Of a DNA stretch of 64,000 nucleotides, positions 33,821 through 41,729 are shown in pieces (the stretch's first letter is position 1; each line of letters begins with the position of its first letter). The stretch is taken from NCBI RefSeq assembly GCF_030269605.1, contig NZ_BSTQ01000009.1, positions 186,001-250,000 of the forward strand, read 5' to 3'. This stretch comes from Lentzea sp. NBRC 105346 (GTDB lineage Bacteria > Actinomycetota > Actinomycetes > Mycobacteriales > Pseudonocardiaceae). A program made the translations under genes and the position numbers. The notes under the pieces were generated by a model. The model was not told the DNA's origin. It did not search any database and was given only the letters and a program-made list of their open reading frames with translations.

Positions 33821-33965
33821 GGCGCACACCCTTACTCATTCTGGCCCACTGTGGGTAGCTCCCACAGTCATCTCGGCCGCGTTGTTCACCTGGTCGGGCT
33901 ACTGAGCGGGACGCGAAGGGTGGGCGGGGCTTGAGCGGGTCGGCCAGCCGATCACGGGTTAGTCT

Positions 33966-34032
33966 TTCCCACGGTGTGCCGGGAAGCCTGGTCGGCGAGT
34001 GTCCTCGTCGTCCGCAAGATCAGGAGAGTCCC
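33966..34032 (+). promoter_or_regulatory. Leader B: conserved 25-bp core upstream of the CBS/transporter operon
   Basis: The core at 33971-33995 is identical to leader A (29692-29716); flanks also share the TAGYCTT-type sequence before it. Downstream, CGAG/CTCG can form a short stem. A GGAG RBS and an ATG at 34033 open a 37-codon frame that stops at 34146, 48 bp before the CBS gene. I have a weak memory of similar leaders before actinobacterial cation antiporter genes, unverified. Confidence 0.5.
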
Positions 34033-34194
34033 ATGGCCTCGCTCACGGTTCAGTGGCGGCCGATCGCCCGCACCACCAACGCGACCAGCACGAACGCCCC
34101 GATAAGCACCAGGACCATGGCCAGACCGGACATGGCCGGATGGTAGCGCCGACCACTACACCGGTCATTTCCACTTTGTTCGAAGGAGCTTGTT

Positions 34195-34662
34195 GTGCGT
34201 GCCCGTGACCTCGCTGAGGACTACCCGCTGGTCACCCTGACCGACGACGCGCTGACCGCCGCCCAGCTCATCGCCGAGCAACGCCGGCCGGGCGTCGTGG
34301 TCGTCGACGCCGGCGGCAAACCGGTGACCGTGCTGCCCGGCTCGCAGGTGCTGCGCTTCCTCATCCCCGGCTACGTGCAGGAGGACCCGTCGCTCGCCCG
34401 CGTCTTCGACGAGCGCGGCGGCGCCGAGGCGTGCGTGAACAAACTCGCCGGACGCACGGTCAAGGAACTCCTGCCACCCAAGGAAAAACGCTACGAGATA
34501 CCCATGGTGTCCGGTGACGCCACCGTGATCGAGTGCGCAGCCATGATGGCCCGGCTGCACACCCCGCTGCTGCTCGTCAGCGACAACGACACCATCCACG
34601 GCGTCGTCACGACCTCACACCTGCTCGAGGTGCTCCTCGCGACCGCCGGACCGAAAACGTGA
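34195..34662 (+). CDS. CBS-domain protein
   Basis: 155 residues from a GTG at 34195 with GAAGGAG upstream. Two CBS motifs: VTLTDDALTAAQLIAEQRRPG with VVVVDAGGKPVTVL, and DATVIECAAMMARLHTPLLL with VSDNDTIHGVVTTSHLL. CBS pairs sense adenosine nucleotides and often gate transporters. The stop overlaps the transporter start (GTGA), so it is likely a regulatory subunit of the transporter. Confidence 0.9.
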   Translation: MRARDLAEDYPLVTLTDDALTAAQLIAEQRRPGVVVVDAGGKPVTVLPGSQVLRFLIPGYVQEDPSLARVFDERGGAEACVNKLAGRTVKELLPPKEKRYEIPMVSGDATVIECAAMMARLHTPLLLVSDNDTIHGVVTTSHLLEVLLATAGPKT

Positions 34663-35957
34663 CGATCGCCCAAATCCTCTCGGTCGGAGTCTTCGTCGGC
34701 GCCTACGTCCTGATCGCCACCGAACGCGTGCACCGCGTCGCGGCCGCACTCGGTGGCGCGGCCCTGATGCTCGCGCTGCGGCTCACCGACGGTGAGACGG
34801 CCTTCCACTCCCTGGACGCGGGCGTGGACTGGAACGTCGTGTTCCTCCTGCTCGGCATGATGATCATCGTTGGGGTGATCAAGCAGACCGGCCTGTTCGA
34901 GTACCTCGCCATCGCGGCGGCCAAGCGCGCCAAGGGAAAGCCGTACGCCGTACTGGCGATGTTCGTCATCATCACCGGTACCGCGTCGGCCGCGCTGGAC
35001 AACGTGACGACCGTGCTGCTGATCGCGCCGGTGACGTTCCTGGTGTGCGACCGGCTCGGCCTCAACCCGATCCCGTTCCTGATCGCCGAGGTGCTCGCGT
35101 CCAACATCGGCGGTACCGCCACCCTCATCGGCGACCCGCCGAACATCATCATCGCCAGCCGCGCAGGGTTGTCCTTCAACGACTTCCTGCTCCACCTGGC
35201 ACCGTTCATCATCGTGCTGATGATCGCCTTCGTGCTCGTGTGCCGCTGGCTGTTCCGCGACTCCTTCCGCTACAACGAGGACCGCGTCGCCGAGGTCATG
35301 GCGCTGTCCGAACGCGAGGCCATCCGCAACCGCACCCTGCTCGTGCAGAGCCTGATCGTCCTGGGGCTCGTCCTCGTCGGCTTCGTGCTGCACAGCGCCC
35401 TGCACATCGAGCCGTCCGTCGTGGCACTGCTCGGCGCCGGCTTGCTCGTGCTGATCTCCAAAGTCACCACCGAGGACGCCATCGCCGACGTCGAGTGGGA
35501 GACCCTGGTCTTCTTCATGGGTCTCTTCGTCATGGTCGGCGCGCTCGTGAAGACCGGCGTGATCGACGAGGTGTCCCACGCACTCGCCAACGCCGTCGGC
35601 GGAGACCCGCTTCTCGCGGTGATGGCGCTGCTATTCATCTCGGCGCTGTTGTCGGCCATTGTGGACAACATCCCCTACGTGGCGACGATGGCCCCGATCG
35701 TAGGCGAACTCGTTGCCGCACAGGGAGAGTCGCCGCAATCGCAGTCGATGTGGTGGGCTCTCGCCCTCGGCGCGGACCTCGGCGGCAACGCCACCGCGGT
35801 CGGTGCGAGCGCCAACGTCGTCGTGCTCGGCCTCGCCGCGCGCAACGGCACCCCGATCAGCTTCTGGAAGTTCACCCGCTACGGCTCGATCGTGGCCGGC
35901 CTGTCCATCCTGCTCGCAGCGCCCTACCTGTGGCTGAGGTACTTCCTGCTCGCCTGA
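34659..35957 (+). CDS. ArsB/NhaD-type ion transporter (IT superfamily)
   Basis: 432 residues from a GTG at 34659 with about 11 membrane helices. Conserved segments include GTASAALDNVTTVLLIAP and ASNIGGTATLIGDPPNIIIA (first half) and VDNIPYVATMAPI plus [20 protein letters not shown] (second half), the paired hairpin motifs of the ArsB/NhaD/DASS fold. The substrate may be sodium/proton, anion or arsenite; the sequence does not decide. A copy of its last 200 bp occurs as a pseudogene at 22423-22620. Confidence 0.9.
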   Translation: MTIAQILSVGVFVGAYVLIATERVHRVAAALGGAALMLALRLTDGETAFHSLDAGVDWNVVFLLLGMMIIVGVIKQTGLFEYLAIAAAKRAKGKPYAVLAMFVIITGTASAALDNVTTVLLIAPVTFLVCDRLGLNPIPFLIAEVLASNIGGTATLIGDPPNIIIASRAGLSFNDFLLHLAPFIIVLMIAFVLVCRWLFRDSFRYNEDRVAEVMALSEREAIRNRTLLVQSLIVLGLVLVGFVLHSALHIEPSVVALLGAGLLVLISKVTTEDAIADVEWETLVFFMGLFVMVGALVKTGVIDEVSHALANAVGGDPLLAVMALLFISALLSAIVDNIPYVATMAPIVGELVAAQGESPQSQSMWWALALGADLGGNATAVGASANVVVLGLAARNGTPISFWKFTRYGSIVAGLSILLAAPYLWLRYFLLA

Positions 35958-36062
35958 GCAGCGGCAGGGCCGGGGTGTCAGCGATGTGCAACCGCGCGTT
36001 GACACCCTCGCCCGCATGTCCGGTGACCGATTCGCCGGAAATGCCGATTGAAGGGAACTCAG

Positions 36063-36497
36063 ATGAAGCACCATCTGCGTCGAGCCGCACGGACCGCCGC
36101 CGTGCTCGGCACGGCGACCGCCCTCGCTCTGCTCCCCGTCGCCGCCGCGGAAGCCGCCGCGAAGATCGAAGTTGGACCGCACAACGCCCTGGGCACAGGC
36201 CTCGCCGGCGACTTCTGGTGGGGAAGCACCGGCCAGTACACGATGAATTGGGACATCGACGTCATCGACACCAGCGCGAACGGGTTCTGCGCTCAGGCGA
36301 AGATCATCGCCGACCTGCCCGCCTTCCCGGACCGCCAGTACTCCAGCCCGCGCGTGTGCGGTCACCAGCAGGGCACTGTCTGGCGCGTCGGGCAGAACGA
36401 GTCCTCCACCATCCGGGGCGTGAAGGTCCAGGTCTGCCGCGTGCACTCCGACGGCAGCGACCAGCACTGCGAAACGAAGCAGTACATCTCCAAGTGA
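36063..36497 (+). CDS. Small secreted protein
   Basis: 144 residues from the ATG at 36063. Signal peptide: KHHLRRAARTAAVLG then a hydrophobic core and cleavage near AEAAAK (about residue 34). The mature part (about 110 residues) has four Cys (FCAQ, RVCG, QVCR, HCET), likely two disulphides, and beta-strand pattern. No family recognised. A terminator hairpin follows. Confidence 0.75.
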   Translation: MKHHLRRAARTAAVLGTATALALLPVAAAEAAAKIEVGPHNALGTGLAGDFWWGSTGQYTMNWDIDVIDTSANGFCAQAKIIADLPAFPDRQYSSPRVCGHQQGTVWRVGQNESSTIRGVKVQVCRVHSDGSDQHCETKQYISK

Positions 36498-36515
36498 CGA
36501 CGGCGTAGGGACGAG

Positions 36516-36545
36516 CGCGGCCACTCGAGTCGTTGGCCGCGTTTG
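36516..36545 (+). terminator. Terminator after the secreted protein gene
   Basis: CGCGGCCA (36516-36523) pairs with TGGCCGCG (36534-36541) around a 10-nt loop, followed by TTTG, 19 bp after the stop. Confidence 0.7.
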
Positions 36546-36828
36546 TCCTGATCACGACGAAACGTTTCGCGTCCTGCATGCGACCAGTAGGCCGAAGCAG
36601 TGCTGGCGGCGAGGTGCACCACGATGGCGGGCAACGGTTGCCGGTGGGTGAGCACTGGGTTAGAGCGGGTCTGCGAGTCCTTCCCGAGACGCGTGCGCTT
36701 GCCGGCGACTGGGGATGAGCGACCGCTAAGGGATGTCGTGCCGCACCTGGCGCTGGTGTGAGCACACGGCCAGTACCTGCCGGCGTTCGCCCGCTGATCG
36801 CTGTCGCCTGGCTGTGGAGGTATGTGAC
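36546..36828. other. Intergenic sequence, nothing recognised
   Basis: About 280 bp between the terminator and the IS110 fragment. No gene, RNA or repeat recognised; it is probably degraded mobile-element or gene sequence. Confidence 0.4.
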
Positions 36829-37053
36829 GTGTTGTTCGTCGGTGATGACTGGGCTGAAGGTCATCACGACATCGAGATCATGGACACGCATGGCAAGAAG
36901 CTGTGCGGTACGCGATTGCCCGAAGGTGTGGAGGGCGTCCGGCAGCTGCACGCGTTGATCGCCGACCACATCGATGGCGAGCCGGACCAGGTGTCGATCG
37001 GGATCGAGACCGATCGCGGACCGTGGGTGACGGCTCTGGTTGCGGCGGGCTGA
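36829..37053 (+). pseudogene. IS110 family transposase, N-terminal fragment
   Basis: About 74 codons from a GTG with GGAGG upstream: LFVGDDWAEGHHDIEIMDTH and VSIGIETDRGPWVTALVAAG. The first acidic residue of the DEDD site (VGDDWA) and the GIETDRG block are characteristic of IS110-type transposases, which are about 400 residues. The frame stops at the point where YxxxxINP normally follows. It is a dead remnant. No matching C-terminal half nearby. Confidence 0.75.
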
Positions 37054-37054
37054 T

Positions 37055-37219
37055 GTGGGCCTCGCCGTCGCGCACGACCGCCCGGAACTGGGAGTGGCCG
37101 AGGGTGTGCCGGCCGAGCTTGCATCGGGCTGGCAAGAGGGCCACCCGAAAGCCGGTCGCGTCGAACCTGTATGTGAGCTTGCCGTCCATTTGGGACGGTT
37201 CGAGAAGCTGCCGATCCAT
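37055..37219 (-). pseudogene. Small actinobacterial gene truncated at the IS110 junction
   Basis: From an ATG at 37219: MDGKLTYRFDATGFRVALLP and ARCKLGRHTLGHSQFRAV. The F..GFRxALLPxRCxxGxH pattern resembles small Pseudonocardiaceae proteins that continue with a CxxC-containing tail; here the tail is replaced at the IS110 remnant. The truncation suggests the insertion broke this gene. Recognition is from memory and moderate. Confidence 0.45.
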
Positions 37220-37281
37220 GACGCGAGAACCTATCACCGACTTCGCACATATGTTCGGTTAGACGCGTGCGGCGGTTGTCC

Positions 37282-38340
37282 TCAACCCGGCAGGGTGGCG
37301 GGAACCGATCTCGTTGGACTTGCGGCCGCGAACGCTTTCCACAGCAGGTTCAGTGGATGGTCGGTGGCGTAGCGGTCGCGCTCGCCCTTGCGGGCGAATA
37401 TGCCGGTCACGATTTCGAGTGCGGGGTCGAAGTCGTCGGCGAGGTTGATCTTGCGCAGGCCGCAGCCGGGCAATCGTCCTTCGAGGACGGCGTCGGCGAC
37501 TCGTTCGGTCGTGAGCATGCAGCCGTGAACGAGCTCCGCGTTGAGCAGGTTGAGGCCGTAGTTGAGGGAGTCAATGTCGGCGATGATGTTGAGGGTGCCG
37601 CGGTAGTCGGGGCCGTACCAGCGGCCGAGGAACTGGGCGAGCAGGCCGGCGGTCGGTGCGAGCAGCGGCAGGGTGGGCAGCTTGGCGGCGGTCACCGGGG
37701 TGTCGGGCAGTTCGCGGGTGGTGAGGTTGGTGAGCAGGGCGACGCGTTCGCGGTGCCATTCCAGGAAGTCGTAGTCGAGTTCGGGCGGGCGTCCGGGGTG
37801 GGCGGCGAAGCTGCCGCAGACCATGTCGACCTTCTTGGCGTCGAGTTTGCGCCACAGGTCGCGGGTGCGGACGTGCTCGATGTTGAGCTGGATGCCGCGG
37901 CGCTCAAAGTCCTCCCGCAGCGAGGGCCAGACGGCGCCCAGGAACTCGACGGTGAACTCGGTGGTGCCGAAGGTGACAGTGGAGCCGAGCCGCCGCCGGC
38001 TGCGGTGCAGGCTGTCGGTCCACGAGTCCAGGGTCTGCATCGCGAGTGCGACGACCTCTTCGCCGGACGGGGTGAAGAGAAAGTCCTTGCCCCGGCCCTG
38101 TTTCAGGACGAGTGCCTCGCCGACGAGGCGGGTCGCTGTCCGGTTGAGGTTATCGAGCTGCTTCTGCACGCTGGACTGTTCACGGCCCAGGATGCGGGCT
38201 GCGCGTTGTGCGGTGCCGGCGGTGTGCACGACAGCGAGGGTGCGGAGCTGGTCGAGGCTGACGTCGAGCATCTCCGGCGGGCAGCCCAGCAGGGTCCCCA
38301 GCAGTTTCTCCGCGTCGACCTCGTCCACATTGTCCGACAC
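37282..38340 (-). CDS. LysR-like transcriptional regulator
   Basis: 352 residues from a GTG at 38340 with GGAGG 6 nt upstream. The N-terminal winged HTH is LDQLRTLAVVHTAGTAQRAA and RILGREQSSVQKQLDNLNR; the C-terminal 260 residues form a two-lobed periplasmic-binding-like effector domain (STVTFGTTEFTVEFLG onward). Longer than typical LysR proteins by about 50 residues. Divergent from the radical SAM operon; 228 bp between them contains palindromic TGTCCA half-sites. It is the likely regulator of that operon. Confidence 0.85.
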   Translation of the reverse strand: MSDNVDEVDAEKLLGTLLGCPPEMLDVSLDQLRTLAVVHTAGTAQRAARILGREQSSVQKQLDNLNRTATRLVGEALVLKQGRGKDFLFTPSGEEVVALAMQTLDSWTDSLHRSRRRLGSTVTFGTTEFTVEFLGAVWPSLREDFERRGIQLNIEHVRTRDLWRKLDAKKVDMVCGSFAAHPGRPPELDYDFLEWHRERVALLTNLTTRELPDTPVTAAKLPTLPLLAPTAGLLAQFLGRWYGPDYRGTLNIIADIDSLNYGLNLLNAELVHGCMLTTERVADAVLEGRLPGCGLRKINLADDFDPALEIVTGIFARKGERDRYATDHPLNLLWKAFAAASPTRSVPATLPG

Positions 38341-38430
38341 CGTCGCCTCCTTCGGTCTGTTGCCGCGTGCACTCTGACGTGCTTGTTGTCCGTGTGAACA
38401 GTTGGGTTGTCGCTGATCGCAGTTGTACTC

Positions 38431-38492
38431 GTACTGTCCAAAAGATGTCCACTTGGACATCTAAAGTCGCGCTACTGTACTTCCGAACATCT
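38431..38492. promoter_or_regulatory. Operator region with TGTCCA half-sites between LysR and radical SAM genes
   Basis: A perfect 20-bp palindrome AGATGTCCACTTGGACATCT lies at 38443-38462. An extra TGTCCA half-site at 38435-38440 is one helical turn (11 bp) before the one in the palindrome, and ACATCT recurs at 38487-38492. TTGGAC at 38453-38458 with TGTACT 17 bp later (38476-38481) is a possible plus-strand promoter. Binding by the LysR-like protein is inferred. Confidence 0.6.
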
Positions 38493-38568
38493 AGTCGGAG
38501 TGCTTGATCCGGCACTCGATCATCGGCGGCATCGGCGAACCGACTGTCGCGGACGGGGGAGGTTCACG

Positions 38569-39693
38569 ATGACCAGTGCTCGCAGCATCGCCGATGAGGC
38601 GTTCGCCACCTCCTGCTATTTCCGGACCACAGTGGACAGTCCGTACCGCAAGGCTCTCGTGCAGATCAACGAGGACTGCAACCTCCGCTGCGCCCACTGC
38701 TTCGTGTCGGCGACCCGTGTAGGCAAGCAGATGCCCCTCGCCGAGATGGTCGGCAAGGTGATCCCGCAGCTCAGCGCGGCGCGGGTACGGAGGGTCACCC
38801 TCACCGGCGGGGAACCCACGATTCACCCCGACTTCATGGCCATAGTGCGTGAGTTCCGCACCGCTGACATGGAGGTGGGGGTGTGCACGAACGCCACGAT
38901 GTTGAGCGACCAGCAGATCGCCGAACTCGCCGGCCTCGGAGTGCACTGCAACGTGTCGCTCGACGGGTTCGCCGCGGACTCGCACGGCAAGTTTCGCGGC
39001 GACCGAGCCAGCTTCGACGTCACCGTCGCCACGGTGCGGAAGCTCGGCGCCGCCGGAATCCTGCAGGGCTTGCTGTGCACGCCGAACTCTTTGGCGCAGA
39101 ACGAGGAGTACGTCGAGCTGTGCGCGTTCGCCCGGACCCATGGAGCGCGATATGTGTTGCTCAACCCGTTGGGCAGCATGGGGCGTGGCGTCAAGTCGCA
39201 AGGACGGCTCGCGAAGACCACCCTGCACATGCAGGAGATCCACGCCTTGACCGAGCCGTTCGACGGCCCGGACCTCGACATCGCCCACATCCGCTTCCCC
39301 AACACCGCGGGCAAGCCATTGTCAGGCTGTGAAGCGGGAACGATCATCTACGTGTTCACGCCGGGCGAGGTCACAGTGTGCCCGTACCTGGTGTTCGCCG
39401 CGAGAACTCCGGCGTCCGAGCATGCCGACACAGAGTTCATCGTCGGGAACATCTTCACCGACACGGACATCGCCCAGCGCCTGGACGACTACCGGTTCCA
39501 CGACCGCTACAAGGTTGGTGTCAACAGCACCTGCGGGTCGTGCTCGATGAACTCAGGCTGCGGAAAGGGTTGCCCGGCCGCCGTGGTCGCTGCAGGCGGC
39601 CGGATCGGCGATGTCGACGCCGAGCAGTGCCCGGTCGCGACCGGTGATCAGGTTGTGGGAGAACGTCGGCTGTTGCCGCTGATGCCGGTATGA
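38569..39693 (+). CDS. Radical SAM enzyme with complete SPASM domain
   Basis: 374 residues from the ATG at 38569 (GGGGGAGG upstream). The [4Fe-4S] SAM cluster motif is CNLRCAHC (C37, C41, C44) and GGEP follows at 80-83. The C-terminal SPASM pattern is fully present: C254, G266, C271 (CX11GX4C), C322, C325, C331, C335 (CX2CX5CX3C) and C354. SPASM enzymes usually modify peptides or proteins, sometimes sugars. The next gene is coupled (ATGA) and encodes a nucleotide-kinase-like protein. No precursor peptide is recognised nearby. Substrate unknown. Confidence 0.9.
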   Translation: MTSARSIADEAFATSCYFRTTVDSPYRKALVQINEDCNLRCAHCFVSATRVGKQMPLAEMVGKVIPQLSAARVRRVTLTGGEPTIHPDFMAIVREFRTADMEVGVCTNATMLSDQQIAELAGLGVHCNVSLDGFAADSHGKFRGDRASFDVTVATVRKLGAAGILQGLLCTPNSLAQNEEYVELCAFARTHGARYVLLNPLGSMGRGVKSQGRLAKTTLHMQEIHALTEPFDGPDLDIAHIRFPNTAGKPLSGCEAGTIIYVFTPGEVTVCPYLVFAARTPASEHADTEFIVGNIFTDTDIAQRLDDYRFHDRYKVGVNSTCGSCSMNSGCGKGCPAAVVAAGGRIGDVDAEQCPVATGDQVVGERRLLPLMPV

Positions 39694-40343
39694 CCGCGCT
39701 CTTCGACGAGCCCCGACGTTTGCCGGGGACTCTGATCACGCTGGACGGCCCTGGTGGCGTCGGCAAATCCACCGCGGCGAACCTGGTCGCCGGGACGTTG
39801 ACCGCGGCGGGTGTTCCGGTACTCGCCACAGCACAACCGTCCCGGGCGCCGCTGGGCGAGCTGGCTCGGCACGGCACGGATACCTATCGAGGAATGGCGC
39901 TGGCGTGCCTGTGCGCGGCCGACCGGCACCATCAGCTCGATGCTGAGATCAAACCCGCACTGCGCGAGGGCCAGGTCGTCATCTGCGACCGCTACGTCGC
40001 CTCCTCGCTCGTCCTGCAAGGGCTCGACGGCTTGTCCGCCGAGACGGTCTGGCAGCTCAACCACGGCGTCTACCGGCCGGACCTCTCTGTCATCCTCAAC
40101 GGCGATCCCGCCGTGATCGACCATCGGCTGCGGACGCGCGGCGGACACAGCCGCTTCGAACGCGCCGAGGACAACAGCGACATGGAATCCGGGCTCTACA
40201 TCCACGCCGTCGTGGACTTGCAGGCCAAGGGATGGCTGGTCGAGACGCTGGACTGCACCACCGACGACGCGGCCACGATCGCTGCCAGGATCGTGTCGCT
40301 GATCCACCGAGTACTCGAGGAGAAGATCGCGGTATGTCGCTGA
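39690..40343 (+). CDS. Thymidylate kinase-like P-loop protein
   Basis: 217 residues. Walker A GPGGVGKS (20-27), the DRY motif in VICDRYVASSLVLQG (100-102), and a GLSAETVWQLN helix match dTMP kinases. The lid region around RTRGGHSRFERAEDN carries Arg residues. dTMP kinases make dTDP from dTMP and ATP. Placement inside the radical SAM operon, coupled at both ends, suggests a specialised nucleotide phosphotransfer rather than the housekeeping enzyme. Confidence 0.88.
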   Translation: MTALFDEPRRLPGTLITLDGPGGVGKSTAANLVAGTLTAAGVPVLATAQPSRAPLGELARHGTDTYRGMALACLCAADRHHQLDAEIKPALREGQVVICDRYVASSLVLQGLDGLSAETVWQLNHGVYRPDLSVILNGDPAVIDHRLRTRGGHSRFERAEDNSDMESGLYIHAVVDLQAKGWLVETLDCTTDDAATIAARIVSLIHRVLEEKIAVCR

Positions 40344-41176
40344 GCCTGCTCACCCTCAACGTCGGCGCCCCGTCGATCGACCGCGCCCAACGCCAGCTGC
40401 GATGGCTTGCTGCCCGCCCGGAAGGCGTCCTGGTCCTGACCGAGACCAAAGCCACCGCGGGAAGCGAGTTCCTGGCCAAGACCTTCGCGGCCGCCGGGTA
40501 CTCGGTCACCTTCCCCGCACACGCACCTGGCGAGCTCGGCGTGATGATCGTCAGCAAGCTCGCCACCACGCTGGACCCGCTCGGTGCCGCCCTCGACTAC
40601 TTGCCCGCACGTGCAACCGGCGTCGTCGTCGAGACTGAGGAGGGTCCACTGCGTGTCGTGGGCGCGTACGTGCCGTCCCGCGACGCCACCCTGGAGAAGA
40701 CGGAGCGGAAGAAGACCTGGATCGAGCGGTTCCACAAAGCGCTCGACAACACCAACTCGAACGCTCCGCTGCTTCTGCTCGGCGACCTCAACGTGCTCGA
40801 ACCCAACCACCAGCCACCTCATCGTGGCCAGTTCGCCCGGTTCGAGTACGCCTTCTACACCGACCTGACCGAACGACACGGCCTCGCCGACCTGTTCCGG
40901 CGCCTGCATCTCGACCAGGTCGAACACAGCTGGGCACGCCGGGCGGACCTCGGCTACCGCTACGACCACGCCCACGGTTCGCAAGCAGTCGCCGAGAAGC
41001 TCGTGACATGCGAATACATCCACGAGACCAGGGAAAACGCCCCCGACGGATCCCGCCTCACAGATCATTCGGGACTCGCCGTCACGCTGGCGCTGACCGC
41101 TAAGCAGACGCTGCTAACGTCTGACCCCGCCACGGCGGTCGACGCGCTCAACGAGCCGGAGCCAACTCTGTTCTGA
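40334..41176 (+). CDS. Endonuclease/exonuclease/phosphatase (EEP) family protein
   Basis: 280 residues from the ATG at 40334, overlapping the kinase gene by 10 bp. Catalytic motifs of the DNase I/ExoIII fold: LTLNVG (N9), LTETK (E37), LLGDLNV (D151, N153) and LTDHSGL (D244, H245). It resembles ExoIII-type nucleases and so may act on DNA, RNA, or a phosphodiester-containing small molecule. The family alone does not identify the substrate. Confidence 0.88.
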   Translation: MSLSLLTLNVGAPSIDRAQRQLRWLAARPEGVLVLTETKATAGSEFLAKTFAAAGYSVTFPAHAPGELGVMIVSKLATTLDPLGAALDYLPARATGVVVETEEGPLRVVGAYVPSRDATLEKTERKKTWIERFHKALDNTNSNAPLLLLGDLNVLEPNHQPPHRGQFARFEYAFYTDLTERHGLADLFRRLHLDQVEHSWARRADLGYRYDHAHGSQAVAEKLVTCEYIHETRENAPDGSRLTDHSGLAVTLALTAKQTLLTSDPATAVDALNEPEPTLF

Positions 41177-41237
41177 ACTCCGGTACCACCCGCGCAGGCT
41201 GCCACCCAGTCAGCCGACCGCGAGGAACGCCCGCCGG

Positions 41238-41729
41238 ATGTCCACCACCGCCACCACCCCGCGCATCGGCGCACGGGTGCTGCTTCTCGACGCCGATGAC
41301 CGAGTGCTGCTCGTTCACGCCTGCGATCCGCACGACCGCGGCCATCACTGGTGGGAGCTGCCCGGCGGTGGCCTCGACGAGGGCGAGAAGCCAGAAGACG
41401 CAGCCCTGCGCGAGGTGGCGGAAGAGACCGGAATCATCATTCCGTCCCTCGGACGCAAGCTGTGGATCCGCGAGTCCCGCTTTCACTACAAGGGACGCGA
41501 CCACCACCGTGAGGACCACGTGTTCCTCGGCCGCATCACCGATACCGCGCCGACGGTCGCGCTCAAGCCCACGGAGAACGAGAAGGCCGGGCTGATCGAA
41601 CGACGATGGTGGTCAGCAGCCGAACTGCGTCAGTGCACAGACAAGCTGCTCCCTGCCCGGCTCCCGGCACTACTTGACGACCTCCTGGCAGGCACCTTCA
41701 GTGCTACGCCCTTGAGCTTGAACGATTGA
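41238..41729 (+). CDS. NUDIX hydrolase
   Basis: 163 residues. The Nudix box GX5EX7REVAEETGI spans residues 44-66 (starting GGLDEGE). Such enzymes hydrolyse nucleoside diphosphates linked to another moiety. It starts 61 bp after the EEP gene and is likely part of the same transcript. The 3' end overlaps the convergent DUF5753 gene by 26 bp. Confidence 0.9.
   Translation: MSTTATTPRIGARVLLLDADDRVLLVHACDPHDRGHHWWELPGGGLDEGEKPEDAALREVAEETGIIIPSLGRKLWIRESRFHYKGRDHHREDHVFLGRITDTAPTVALKPTENEKAGLIERRWWSAAELRQCTDKLLPARLPALLDDLLAGTFSATPLSLND

Noticed and set aside
38569-39693. Prokaryotic viperin next to a nucleotide kinase
   Set aside because: The radical SAM protein has a full SPASM domain and a different Cys-motif context, which viperins lack; only the kinase neighbourhood is similar.
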